Source: Orthonyx spaldingii (taxonomy: Eukaryota; Chordata; Aves; Passeriformes; Orthonychidae). From it: 64,000 bases of DNA. A program made the position numbers and the translations under genes. Positions 26,138-36,700 of the stretch are shown here, piece after piece. The notes under the pieces were generated by a model that was given only the letters and a program-made list of their open reading frames with translations, did no database searches and had not been told where the DNA came from. Location of the stretch: positions 5,208,127 to 5,272,126 of the forward strand of contig VZTJ01000523.1 in NCBI GenBank assembly GCA_013397795.1. Direction: 5' to 3'. How positions within the stretch are numbered: position 1 is the stretch's first letter; each line of letters begins with the position of its first letter.

Positions 26138-28236
26138 GTCCTTTTGAAACAATGATCTCCTACCAACAAGTAAAACAAAAGCATTTTCAGTACTAAACTT
26201 CTGCCGGTTTTTAATGTTTGCTTGCTTGTTGAAAGAGAAAATTGGAAGAATTGCATGGTATGTGAGAGGAGAGACCATGGCTTGAAAGGGGCAGCGGTGG
26301 AAGGTTCCCAGAAGCAGACCCAGGCTCACAAAAAAATGACACTTGCTTCGTTGCCAACCCACACAGACACATGGGGCAGGTTGTAGCTGAAATACACCCT
26401 GATTAATGGAAAATTGTTTCTTAACACTGATGAACTACTCATCAGGAAACACAAAGCACATCCAGTTCCTTCCAAACATGAAGATGTTTACTATCTGCTC
26501 TATAAGCTTTATTACAGTATTTCCCACAAGCTTTATGCATGCAATCAAAGCGTCTACACCAAGTTCTGCACATTTTAAACACCTCCATAAAGGAGAGTAA
26601 TGACCTTCATCCTAAAAAAAAGTTAATAAAGGCCAATAATATTCAAGTTTTATATCAGTGAGGCACAAATATTAAGCATATGCAAATTGCACTGATAAAT
26701 CTGGAACAAGCACGTAGAATCCAGCACTTTGCACAGTAACTGGAGATACTGGGACAACAGACAGCATCAGGACAGACTGATGGCCAGTCCTGCCAGACAA
26801 GACATGGAGTAGACAAACATCTTGAGAGGGGAAACTACTGCAAACATGTCCATAGCCATTAGAAATGAAAGGGGCAAAGCAGTAATTCAAATATTGTTAT
26901 GAATGGATTTAAATAAGTTTCTACCTCTGCTTAGGCTTATAGCAGTAGATAGCAACTTCTGAGGCAGCCTATATCACCTGATCTTTACTCCTTCAACAGC
27001 AAAACAAATTCTCTCCCAGGATTGGTTAAAAACCCTCTAATAGCACATGGTTAGGAAAGGCATTTAATCAGTGCCACCCCTGCCTGCCTTGGGCTGACTG
27101 GCACCTCTGTGCAGGTCCCTGCAAGCTGAGAGATGGAGCCATGAGCAGTCAGGGGACACAGAAAGGGCTGTCATGGAGAGGAGAGCACAGCACACACAGC
27201 AGTGCTGCCTCTGGCTCGCTGCATGTTCCCACTGCCAGCCCACACCACTGGCACCGGTGGGTAAGCCACCAAAGGGCTCCTTGTTTTTAACCAAGTGATC
27301 ATACAGAGATGTACAGGTAATCCCACAGCTCCTCCACAAAAAAAAAGTTTTGATATACGACTGCATTTGCTGGCTGTCTGCCACTGCCCAGCAAAGGACC
27401 TGTATGCTCCTGTCTTCATGCATGTAATACACTGTGCATCTAACAGCAAAATGTTGGCTGTTTTTCTTTGCACTGCACTGCAAGCTCATCAACACAGCAA
27501 CAAGGTCTACTTCTTTGTAAGTATAGAGAAAGCAAAATGAAAAAAACAGTCATTGCATTATCATCCCCTTGTTCATCCCTGCTCCTTCTCCCATGCTCCA
27601 AGGATGCACAGCCTTAGGGGTTATCCACGCTGCGAGTCTGGCCCTATAATTACATTTCAGAACAAAGTTACTTGTCAAGATGAAGTCTGCTTTCCTGATA
27701 GTGCTGATCTTCTCTTCTTTTCGTTTTGCAAAATGAGAATGAGAGCACTTTTTTTCACCTCCAGATTTCTTTTTCCTTCTAGGCTGTATAATTTTAACCT
27801 CCAAACTAGGTCAGCTCAGAGAAGGCACATTTAATCTGTTACAGTGATTAACAAAGCTGTTATATTGTTTAAGATTACGTGTGAAGTGTTTACCAAAATA
27901 CCTACCACTTGGTGCAAATGGTTCCTAGACGGTGCTAAGAGAAAACATTCAGAATGCAGAGAAAGAATAAAGAAAAGAGCCTGACAGGAACTCATCAGTC
28001 GGAAGCTCTGACATTTTGGGCAGTTTATCACTTCCTGGGATTTGAAATTATGTTATCCATCCATTAAGAAAGTCAACACATTCCACAGCACACATAAATC
28101 AGCGATGGGTCAAGGGTGAGGGCAGCCTTGTAGACGCTAAGATTAAATACAGCATGTTTCATATCTTCTGTTGCTAACTTATATCTTTTCAAAATTAATC
28201 AGGAAGTGTAGCATACAGCCCTTTAAGATAACTAAA

Positions 28237-28309
28237 ATGGGGAGCAAACCTCTCTTCTCCCTCCATCTCTTCCTGGCATTTGTGCTGCCTGAAGATAACA
28301 ACCCTCATG
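28237..28309 (+). CDS. Putative first coding exon of a small secreted protein (signal peptide)
   Basis: ATG at 28237 has A at -3 and G at +4, a good initiation context. It starts 24 codons whose product, MGSKPLFSLHLFLAFVLPED and onward, has a basic residue, a hydrophobic core (about residues 5-18) and an acidic/polar run after it, like a short signal peptide. The exon ends in CATG followed at once by a consensus GTGAGT donor (28310-28315), leaving one base of a split codon. The phase matches the acceptor at 30581. The same frame is open upstream to at least 28171, so the exon could also be internal: an AG at 28201-28202 is a weak acceptor. I do not recognise the protein. Seen: ATG, donor and frame. 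Inferred: that they are used. A chance ORF or lncRNA exon remains quite possible. Confidence 0.25.
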
Positions 28310-29397
28310 GTGAGTTTTGGGGGTATTTGTCACCAAGTCCTGGCATCTTTATTTCGGCTGTAGTCTCAAGCCTCCTCCGCTGGTTGGAGGCATTTAAGCA
28401 GGCTTGGGGTCCTGGCCAGGGCAGGAGGTTTCCCACCAGAAGAGCCCCACTCACCACTGTAATTTTGTTTTGGCATCCTTTCATTTTGGTTTCACAGCCC
28501 TTGTTCTGTGGCCTTTTGTACCATTTTTGGGTTTTTTAGGACATTCCCTATCCCACCTGTGGTCGTGAAGGGCCAGGTACAGACCCAGATGTTGGATGTC
28601 ACCCCTTCCTGCAGCTCTGCTCCCACCTGGAGCCTGCAGCCCCAGGAAGCTGCCCTGGACCAGAGCACCCACCTGTTGTCTGCATCCTTGATTGAGTTCT
28701 GGTGATGAAGAAGCATTTAATTACTGTTTTACTGCCTTCCTTAGGAGCCTCAGCAAGGGAAATGGGCATTGCTATGCGAACCTCTGCTACTGTGCCCAGG
28801 TCAGGCAAACACTTGTGTCAGTAGGAACCCGCCTGCCCATGCTGCAGCATTTTCTGCCTTGTCTCGTTTGCTCTTCTGGCTCTCCTCTTTGCTCCAGCAT
28901 GGCTGCTGTGCTGGAATGAGTGTGCTGGGAAGAGCCTGCGGCTCAGCCTGGCTTCCTGTGAAACACACACCTCCAGTGACCTCCACGGGAAAAGGAGCTG
29001 ACCTTTAAATCCTGTGTTGCATTGGGCTTGGAATAACTTCTTTCTTTCTGTATGAAGATTTTCAAGAATATTAGTAATATACAACAATTCATGGAGGGTC
29101 TGTGTTAGTTCACTGCCTTCTTATGTCCCCAGCCCCCCAACAAATGACCTCCTGCACATCTGGTGCTGTCTGCAGTACAGATGCTCTACAGGTGCTGTGC
29201 TCGTTTCTTGCCATGTTTTGCACCTTGCACTGAGGGATTTTGTTGCCTTTCTAGAGATGTTCTGCAAGAGCTTCAGCTCCTTTTAGGACTAAAATTAAGC
29301 CTCTTTCACTGTGCGTTTAATTAACTTTTATTTGCTTGACATTTCATTTTTATTATTTTTAAGCAGTCTGAGGTTCTTGGCATTAAAAGCACATGTA

Positions 29398-29420
29398 AAC
29401 TAATTCAAACTAATTCAACT
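29398..29420 (+). repeat. Short tandem duplication (AAACTAATTC)x2
   Basis: Two adjacent copies of a 10-bp unit followed by a partial third. Probably a replication-slippage product. Confidence 0.7.
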
Positions 29421-29443
29421 GATAGATTATCTTCACAAAAGAC

Positions 29444-29456
29444 TTTTTTTTTTTTT
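29444..29456. repeat. T13 homopolymer
   Basis: A pure run of thirteen T with no recognisable retroposon body next to it. Confidence 0.8.
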
Positions 29457-29889
29457 CTCTCATCACACCACTAGGAATATTTTTCTGAGGGAAGAGAGCA
29501 GCTGCAAAAATTTCCCTTGATTACCTCAGTACAACTGACTCTTTGCAAGGCAATAACAAGAGGGGAGAAAGTACCTGCTGAGAACACGTGGACACTAAAT
29601 CAGGCACTTTATGTTTCTGGCTGAGCTCCTCCAGGTACCAGTAAGGGAGAGGAGGGGCTGCAGAATATTTATTTTATTGGGAAAAAACCCCATTTCTTTC
29701 CTCCATAGCTTAAAGCCTGATTTTATCCTGGTTCCCTAAGGACTGAAGAAGAAAAAAATCTCTGCACTCCTCCACCTGGTTACTTCCAGGCTTCTCCTCC
29801 CTTCCCTTCAATTTTGTGCATATTTTGGAAAGGCTCTGGTGTCTCTGAGACGTGAAGCCTCTTCTACCTGAGTGGCCATCAGTGGCCAC

Positions 29890-29919
29890 ACAGGAGCAGG
29901 AACAGGAGCAGGAACAAGA
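29890..29919 (+). repeat. 12-bp purine-rich tandem repeat (ACAGGAGCAGGA)x2.5
   Basis: Two and a half copies of a 12-bp unit, itself built from smaller CAGGA/GCAGGA units. It stays open in one plus frame as a Gln-Glu repeat and in one minus frame as a Cys-Ser repeat. This follows from composition and is not evidence for a gene. Just before it, a GTGGCCATCA/GTGGCCACAC near-duplication is present. Confidence 0.8.
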
Positions 29920-30055
29920 GCCTGTTATCACCACGGAAAGGGAGCAGCTGGGCATTCACCCATCTCACCCAGGCCTCATGCAAGAGGACACCTTTCACTG
30001 CACCAACACCTCATGCAGTGGTCCCATCAGCTTCTAGCCCAAGCATGAAAGACCC

Positions 30056-30163
30056 CCCCAAAAAAAAACAGAACAAAAAAAATATTTTTTTTTAATATTA
30101 ATTTGGATATGAATTATTTGGATAACTATTTGACATATATATATATGCACACACACACAAACG
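30056..30163. repeat. Poly-A, poly-T and AT/CA microsatellite cluster
   Basis: An A-rich stretch (30061-30082) is followed by a T run (30085-30093) and, after about 40 bp, by alternating AT then CA dinucleotides (30133-30163). The pieces are simple repeats. The A-run/T-run pair could form a small hairpin. Confidence 0.8.
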
Positions 30164-30581
30164 TACCCAAGAAGAAGATGAAAATTTTAGGAGAAATGTT
30201 GCCTATCATAAAAAAATGTTGAATCAATTAACATACCAAGCATTACCAAGGCACCAGCTTGCTGAAGTGCCCTCATGAGACTCAACGAAAAAATGCTATT
30301 TTTACATTTACAGATCATCTCAACCCAGAATGTTCCACCTCTCCTTTTCAAAGCACTCATAATTCAGCAAAGAAAGAAAACCTGGCACTTACTGCATATG
30401 AAATATGTTTACAGTGGGACAGTTGGTATATTGATTGCATTACTTCCTTTTAAATATTTTAACACAATCTTTGGCTAATGGAGTATTTAATTAAAGAGAA
30501 ATAAACATTAGTTTTCAATTTATGGGTAAGGAATGCCCCTACAGTATGGGCTGCAGGATATGATCCTCACTGTCTTTGCAG

Positions 30582-30703
30582 ATTTATCACTTGTACCAGA
30601 CACGGAGGATATAAATAACATCAGCCTCGGACTGGTGGCTCCCAGTAACTCTTCAACACTTAATAATATTCTACTGAAAAATCGGTATTCTCTGAAATCC
30701 TAG
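30582..30703 (+). CDS. Putative terminal coding exon of the small secreted protein
   Basis: The acceptor TGTCTTTGCAG ends at 30581. Joined to the phase-1 end of 28237-28309, the split codon gives Asp, followed by 39 further sense codons and TAG at 30701-30703. The whole product is about 64 residues. The part coded here has two N-glycosylation sequons (NIS, NSS), no cysteine, no clear dibasic cleavage site and a basic C-terminus ending LKNRYSLKS. It resembles no family I can name. The exon is followed within 120 bp by a complete-looking poly(A) site. Odd points are the small size and absence of cysteines for a secreted peptide. The acceptor could instead serve a different upstream exon or an lncRNA. 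Confidence 0.25.
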
Positions 30704-30816
30704 TCCTAAATTGCAGCAATGTCTTCTCAGCAGCAATTAAAAACGGTAGGGAGATGTGCAGTGGGGGTACAGTAGTCATTATTAGGCTTGCAGACAACAA
30801 AGTCTATTTGGCTGAT

Positions 30817-30843
30817 AATAAAGTCAACATGGTGGTTGTGAGA
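30817..30843 (+). terminator. Candidate poly(A) signal with GU-rich element
   Basis: AATAAA at 30817-30822 is followed after a short CA-containing spacer by a GU-rich stretch (TGGTGGTTGTG, about 30831-30841). This is the canonical arrangement of a vertebrate cleavage/polyadenylation site. It lies 114 bp after the putative stop codon on the same strand. AATAAA alone is common in AT-rich DNA; the GU-rich element in the right place is what makes it notable. Confidence 0.4.
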
Positions 30844-30859
30844 TTAGAAAATAATGTTT

Positions 30860-33275
30860 AATAAGCATCATGTTCACAAACCCATTCTATTCCTTTTTTT
30901 AAATTAAAATTTGCTTCCATTTCCTACAATCTGATGGATTCAAAGTCAAAAATTTAATTTTGCTAATTCTACCTCCTTACTGAAAAAATGATATTTCAAC
31001 CTGCATGGATGTGGAAAAGAACTATTAAAGGAGTTTGCTGCAGAAAAATGGGCTCTCTGGAGCCTTTTTTGCCAACACCTCCCTTATTTCTTCCTAATAT
31101 CTAATCTAAACCTACCATCCTTCAGCTTGGAGCCATTCCCCCTTGTCCTGTCACTGCAGGCCCTTGTGACAAGCTCTGAGGTTGTTCATCAAAAGATGGG
31201 AGCAGGAACCTCTCCCAAGGCACCCTTAAGTTTTTGGCCTCCTGTTTCGCAGTGTCACTGTAACATTTTGAGGGCTGTCACCTGCCCCATGATTCACACT
31301 GTGACATTTCTACTTCTGCATTTTGAGACGTGGCTTTTCACCCAGCTTCCAGCAGCCTGGCCCAGGTGTCTGCAAGGAATCTGGAGCTCTGTGCCCGCAG
31401 TTCAAACTCTCTCCTTCTTGTGTATGGTCCCCTTGCAATGGGCACTACTGATTTTCAAAGCTTGCAGTGCAGCATCAACCAGGAGTTGCTCTTTCTAAGG
31501 GATTTCTGCTGGCTGTTTTTCTCCTCCTTCCCTCTATTTTTCTCCCCTCAGACAGATCTTCGGGAGAGAGCGCCTCAGCACAGAATTGTCTTGTTTGGGT
31601 GCCAAACCCTTGTCGCAGCGGGGTGTAGTCAGGAGGCTTGCATCCCTCTGCCAGAAAAACTCTGCTTTTCAGTAGCTCTCAACCCCCAGCATCTCTCTGG
31701 CAGCCAAGGCAGGAAAGAGCAACCTTATTCCCCATCCAAAGCACTTACTTTATTTCTCCCTCCCCTGCAGGCTGCATCTCCACCAGACACATCCCAGCTC
31801 ACAGGCACTGCCCTGGTCCAGGTCTCTCCCCACACTGTCTTCACACAACTGGCCTCCAATTTGCTGCTCTGGCTCCAAATGGAGCTTTTAAAATGGAAAG
31901 GAAAGGCAAGCATGGAGGGAGAAGGAGCAAGCCAGCTCTCAGTGTGAGCAAGCCCAGCCAGCCTGCCCAGCCCTTGGCTCTGTACCGGCGGACACGGCTT
32001 CCCCCACCCTGCTGGCTCAAAGCTCCACTTCAGAGCAGATTAGGAATTCAGAAACAGAAGAGACTTTTTATTTGCTGCTTCTCTGGAGATCTCTTGAGCT
32101 GCTCTCTGAGCAGCTCTCATTTAAGAGTTGGCATGGCAGCCATTCGATTTCTTTTTAAGCAATCAGTGGTGGAAGCAATTTTAGAAAAGGAATGTAATTC
32201 TTGTAAGAACAGCTTCTGCCTGGACAAATGTTGCTGTCAGCAGTGGCACAAATTAAAACGGGAAAAAAAATTCTGCCTCTTGAGTGGGATGGGAATGGCC
32301 AAGGCTGCACCAGTGCCCCATGGCTTTGATCTCCCAGGGCCACACCACTGCTCACAGGGCAAGTGAGCTACCCTGAGCCGTGGAGGTGGCATCTCATCCA
32401 ACAAACACCACTGAGTGTCCCACAAGTCTTTCCTGTCTCATAAAGCAAGCAGATTATTTGCCTTTCTTTTCAGCCTTCCTTTCTTGACATTTCTTTCCTG
32501 ATTTTCCTTCCCCGGCAATGAAGCAAAACTTTCAGATTTCGCATCAGCACATCGGGTCAGAGGGTTTTACCCCTTGCACCATGGACCATTTTCAATCATG
32601 TTGATAACCCAGATACCCTGGAGAATACCTGAGTTGCAGAGCCCCTCTGGCTCTCTCTGAAACACTTCCCTTGGGAATGGGAATGGCCCAGGACAATCCA
32701 ACACTCTTTCTGCTCTGGTAGCACTTTCTTCCGTGCTTTGAGACAAACAGAGTGTTCTTGGTGTTTTCTTTCACATCCCTCTCACTTTCACACCCCTCTC
32801 ATTCATTGCTGTGTGCTGCTGGCAGAGTCCAGCAGAACAGCTCACTGGTGGATAAGGTCTGGATGCGGCAAATAAGCAGCATTTGAGATTATTAAATTGT
32901 TGGGGGATTATGGGGGGATGTATACGTAGAGTTATCCATTGTACTCATTCTTTCTTCTTATTTTTAAGGAATACCTGTACAAATGTTGAAAGACAAGGAA
33001 AAGCAGAGGAAAAAACTGAAAACTGCCAGAAGATCTGTGTGGTATTCACGGTATCCATGTGGCACTGGGCAGAGAAGCCACACCAACAGCAGTGTCGCTA
33101 CCCGTTTCTGTCGGGTCTTTTCAAGCTGCCCTGCGGCTTGAGCGCGGCTTTTTGTCTTCTGCATTCGGCTTTCTTACTCTGGACCTTACAGCCCTCAGGG
33201 CATGTAAATTCTGGGCTCCTTAGTAACGGCTCAAACAAGCTCACCCTCATCCAAGGCAACTCAACAGTAACAAAT
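30860..33275. other. Unique and repeat-derived non-coding DNA
   Basis: It holds a CR1 fragment (31065-31180, listed separately) and a GC-richer stretch (31.3-32.4 kb) with the longest open frames in the window (205 and 242 codons, different frames, plus strand). Neither frame has a domain, and their Pro/Ser/Leu-rich composition follows from the base composition. 33085-33275 may belong to the LTR-like element that follows. Confidence 0.5.
31065..31180 (-). mobile_element. CR1 LINE fragment
   Basis: Read on the minus strand, the text has the CR1 3'-region phrases: a GACAGGACAAGGGGGAATGG string (about 31137-31156), then GGTAGGTTTAGATTAGATAT and GGAAGAAAT. The match to avian CR1 is good over about 110 bp and then fades on both sides. 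It is a short, 5'-truncated, immobile piece with no coding capacity. Confidence 0.8.
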
Positions 33276-33764
33276 TGGTAACAATGGGCAGTTCCCGATG
33301 GCAAAGAAGCAGGGAGGACTTTTTGTCCCTATTATTCCAAATTTATTAATTTGAAGGTAAGTCACAAAAAGCTGAGATCTGAGGGTGTGCAGAGGTTTAA
33401 AAGGGGCGAGAGAAAGGGGCAGTCTAAGGGGAGAAACAGGGGAATAAACCAATAGAAAAACAAAACAGGAACGGGGAACATCCAATGGGGAAACAAAGGG
33501 GTGGAATACATTAATATAACCAATCAACAGAACACGATAACAGAACTTTCGAGCAACTGATGAATATTAAAATAACTGTGAAGGGGACGGGGGAGGAGAT
33601 GGAACTTGACTGACACTTGTGAATGGCGGGAAACTATCAATGCCTGTCTCCCCCATCCCCCTCAGATTCACTGCTCTGAGGGGAATCGTTTGACCATCTT
33701 GCTTCTTCATTAACGCCCCTGCAGAAGGCAGGGGTTGCAGATTGTCCATTGTTTCCTGTGACCA
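33276..33764 (-). mobile_element. Retroviral LTR-like element, ends uncertain
   Basis: On the minus strand this block has LTR-like order: several CCAAT/ATTGG boxes (near 33449, 33482 and 33520), a TTTTAAA TATA-like box near 33397-33403, a downstream initiation zone, and an AATAAA poly(A) signal near 33344-33349. On the plus strand it starts TGGTAACAATGGGCAG (33276). The minus strand starting near 33764 reads TGGTCAC and then AACAATGGACA, an imperfect terminal inverted repeat. The right end is uncertain: the same five bases CAAAT flank 33276 and also occur at 34072, so the element may extend to 34071. The left end could reach about 33085 if U5 is longer. No gag, pol or env sequence is visible nearby. 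The family is unnamed here; a solo LTR of an avian ERV is most likely. Confidence 0.6.
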
Positions 33765-36700
33765 CAGTCACTGACTGGGTCACTGCCACACGGCAGCACA
33801 AACCCAGCAAGATCCTCCACTGGGATCTCACAATCCACACCCCCCAGACAGCCCCAACAGCCCCTACCTGCAGAGCTGGGGTGGCACTGCAGCTTTCTGA
33901 GAGGTTTGAACCAAGCTGCTGCAGTTATTTTCTTCTAGAAACAATGCAGAGAGAGTTTTAATCCACACACCCACCTGGGAAGGAACAGAGTAGAAAAGAA
34001 AAATTGCCCCTGAAGGATAAATATTAATGTCCCAAGGACTGGTCCCACCTTCAGCACTTGCCAGAGACTCACAAATGAAGCAGCCTACAGCCATTTTTCT
34101 TTGCTTTCCTTGTTTTCTGCTTTAATGACAGAAATCCCTGAAGAACAAAGGGTGAAGGGAGTTTGGCTCTGGTAGAACACTGATGTGCAGTAGCCTCATT
34201 CTATTCCTTCCTCAAATTCATTCTTATCCCATCACCACTTGACAGCTTCTAGCTATTACTAATTTCAGCAGGTAAGACAGGACAGACCTCTCCCTCCCCA
34301 GTCCAAGAGCCTGACTTTTAAAAATGTGTGCAATGAGATGAGAAAATAAACCTCAGCATATCACATACCTGACCTGGGCTATGGTGCAAGAGAGCTCTGC
34401 CAATGGCAGTTTCTCCTAATAAACTTTTGTAATGATGCATTTGCGGGAAAAATGTATCAAGCCCCAGGAAAGAACTAAAACTGCTTACGTGGCTGAGTCT
34501 CAAACACCCACATTTACAAGGTTAATAGCTGTGTGAAACAGAGCATGCTGCACCATAGAGCACACAAAAATGCCCCACTCATGAAGCCCAACAATGAACA
34601 CCAGCATGCAATTTCCTTTCCAAAGGGATTTGGAGATCACACTCTGCAGAAAAGCTAGGGAAAAAAAATATTTAAGACTCTTTCTTTCCTCTTGAAATGC
34701 ATGGCTCTGGGGAATCTGATGGCACCTGGATCCATCCAGCACCAGCAGCCATGTGATCCCAACAGAGACACAAGCCTGCAGTGACCAGGCTCTGGACACA
34801 CTTTTGGCATGTTTTGCTTGTGGAGATCTCCCCCCCATCCCCAGGCCCCTGAATTTAGCAGATATACTCCTAAATCCAGACTGGAGAATTGGAGTTTGAA
34901 TAATATTTCCTCTCCCAGATGCCTCTGGGAACGAGGAGTCCTTTGGCAGGGAGTTTGAGAGGGGCTTTGCCTCTGCTTAGTGCCCTCATTAAGCTTATCA
35001 GTGAGCCCAGGAAAGATCTGGTGTTTGCTTCAATCCCTCCCTTAGCACTCCTGGAGCCATGGGCTTGGCAACTTACACCAGGTTTGCACCAGGCTCTGCC
35101 AAGCTCTACTAGTGGTGGAATTTAAAAAGAAAAGCACTTGCTTCTATCTGCCGCATTTCTGCTGGCAAAACACAATAGCAAAGATGTGTAGTGCCAGCAT
35201 GAATTCCATTTGCTAACTGAGCCTATTCTGCTCACTAAAACAGCTTTGAAACTGTGTTTGTGTTTTGCTACAGTGGCCAAATTTCTCAGCACAGACCAAG
35301 CTGAATTTCCAGCTCCCAGCACTGCCAGGGATGGACTCTGGCTCTGCAGACCCTGGAGCAGCCTGGGAGCCTCTCCCTCTCCCCACCTCTTGCACAATTC
35401 CTCTGTTCCCTGGGTCGTTCCAGATGGGAGAACTGACCTCAGATGGGTCAATTCAAGAGAGGATTTTTCACACCAAAGACTTCATCTTGCAGTTTGTATC
35501 AGCTAAGTGTTGCCTTTCTTGCAATTTTGCAAATTAAAATATCACTCAGCAAAACCCAAACATGACTCTGTTTAATACAATCTAGACGCATTATCTTTTT
35601 AAGGAAGGCTCCAAAGTGAAGATGCATTTTAGTTATAGCAGGAAGGACAGGTTTAATCAGTGTTGAACAATTGAGTTTCTCCCCTAGCCCTTGATTAATG
35701 AGCATGAAATACCATCTACCTTATAACAACTCTCAGACACTCAAGTATGTTAAACAGCCTTTTGATTCTCTCCAGCTTCTTGAGCGTGTGAAGCTTCAGC
35801 TGAATCCAATTTGTACCATCAGCAGCTGGAGTTACTCTGCATTTGTCACTGGCACTACATTTGGCATTACACTTCTCTTAGCTGTAATGAGGTGACACTG
35901 AATGATAGAACTCTTTATACTGTGTTAATACTGTGATCATTCAGGTGTTTTGAATCTGTTAGGGCACTTAAGCTCTACATCTGCCAGGACAAAACGGTAG
36001 GAGCCTTTCCAAGGAATTTTGACTGGGCAAATTGAATCACAATTGAAGCCAGAAATGGCTCTCCTGCACCTCCCCTACAGGCAGTCAGGAGTGTGTCCTT
36101 TGAGGGACTTGCTAAAACTTCTCAAATAAATCTCATCCATCAGTGGGAGCAAGACAGGCCTAGGGAAAACAGCTTTTGTTCTGAGGCACTCAGGTCTGGT
36201 AAACCCATGCACTCTGAGGGTGGCTGAAGACACCTTCCTGGCAAATTGAGGATCCAGTGGCTTCCTGAAGGTGTGGGGTGAACCTTGCTAAACCCCACAG
36301 ACGATGCCCTGACCAAAACAGCAACTGCAGGATAGAGACACAGGGAAACAGTGGACAGGCACAAAAACCTGCATGAACCTCTGGCCACAAGCACAGCACC
36401 TGCTGCCCATCAACTGTGAATGCAGGTGAAGGGGGCCTTTTTTAAAATTTCTGCCAAGAAGGGAATTTGTGCTGTCTTCCTACTGAGAGAAGAATGCAAA
36501 TATTCATGATAAAGCCTGAACAGAAAGAACTACTAAATATTTTAATCAACTCAGTCATCATATGAAACAGAAATGATTTTTCCCCTCTCAGGGCCACAAG
36601 GATGGGTGCACACTTGCTGCCTGATGTAGCAGTGATCATTTATTTAGGCTGCTTTAGCTTAACTGCTAAAGTTCAGCTCTTTGACTTCCTGTGCCTAGGA

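Larger units (their letters stand above)
19561..28236. other. Unique non-coding DNA, no gene supported
   Basis: A mixture of AT-rich DNA (to about 23.9 kb) and a GC-richer segment (about 24.0-25.4 kb). The latter produces many overlapping open frames on both strands, none with a domain. It contains the AT-rich tract, the 12-bp minisatellite and the poly-T run listed separately, and a possible regulatory block at 25.54-25.83 kb. Confidence 0.6.
28310..30581 (+). other. Putative intron of the small-protein gene model
   Basis: It would begin with GTGAGT and end in a pyrimidine-rich tract and CAG (TCACTGTCTTTGCAG). Inside are a T13 run at 29444-29456, a 10-bp tandem duplication at 29398-29420, a 12-bp purine repeat at 29890-29919 and an A/T plus AT/CA microsatellite cluster at 30056-30163. 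Open frames of up to about 90 codons occur but show no domain. If the gene model is wrong, this is simply unique non-coding DNA. Confidence 0.25.

Noticed and set aside
31330..32366. Two long overlapping plus-strand open frames (205 and 242 codons)
   Set aside because: They sit in different frames of the same GC-richer DNA, have Pro/Ser/Leu-rich composition expected from base content, show no domain or signal peptide, and I see no supporting splice or poly(A) context.
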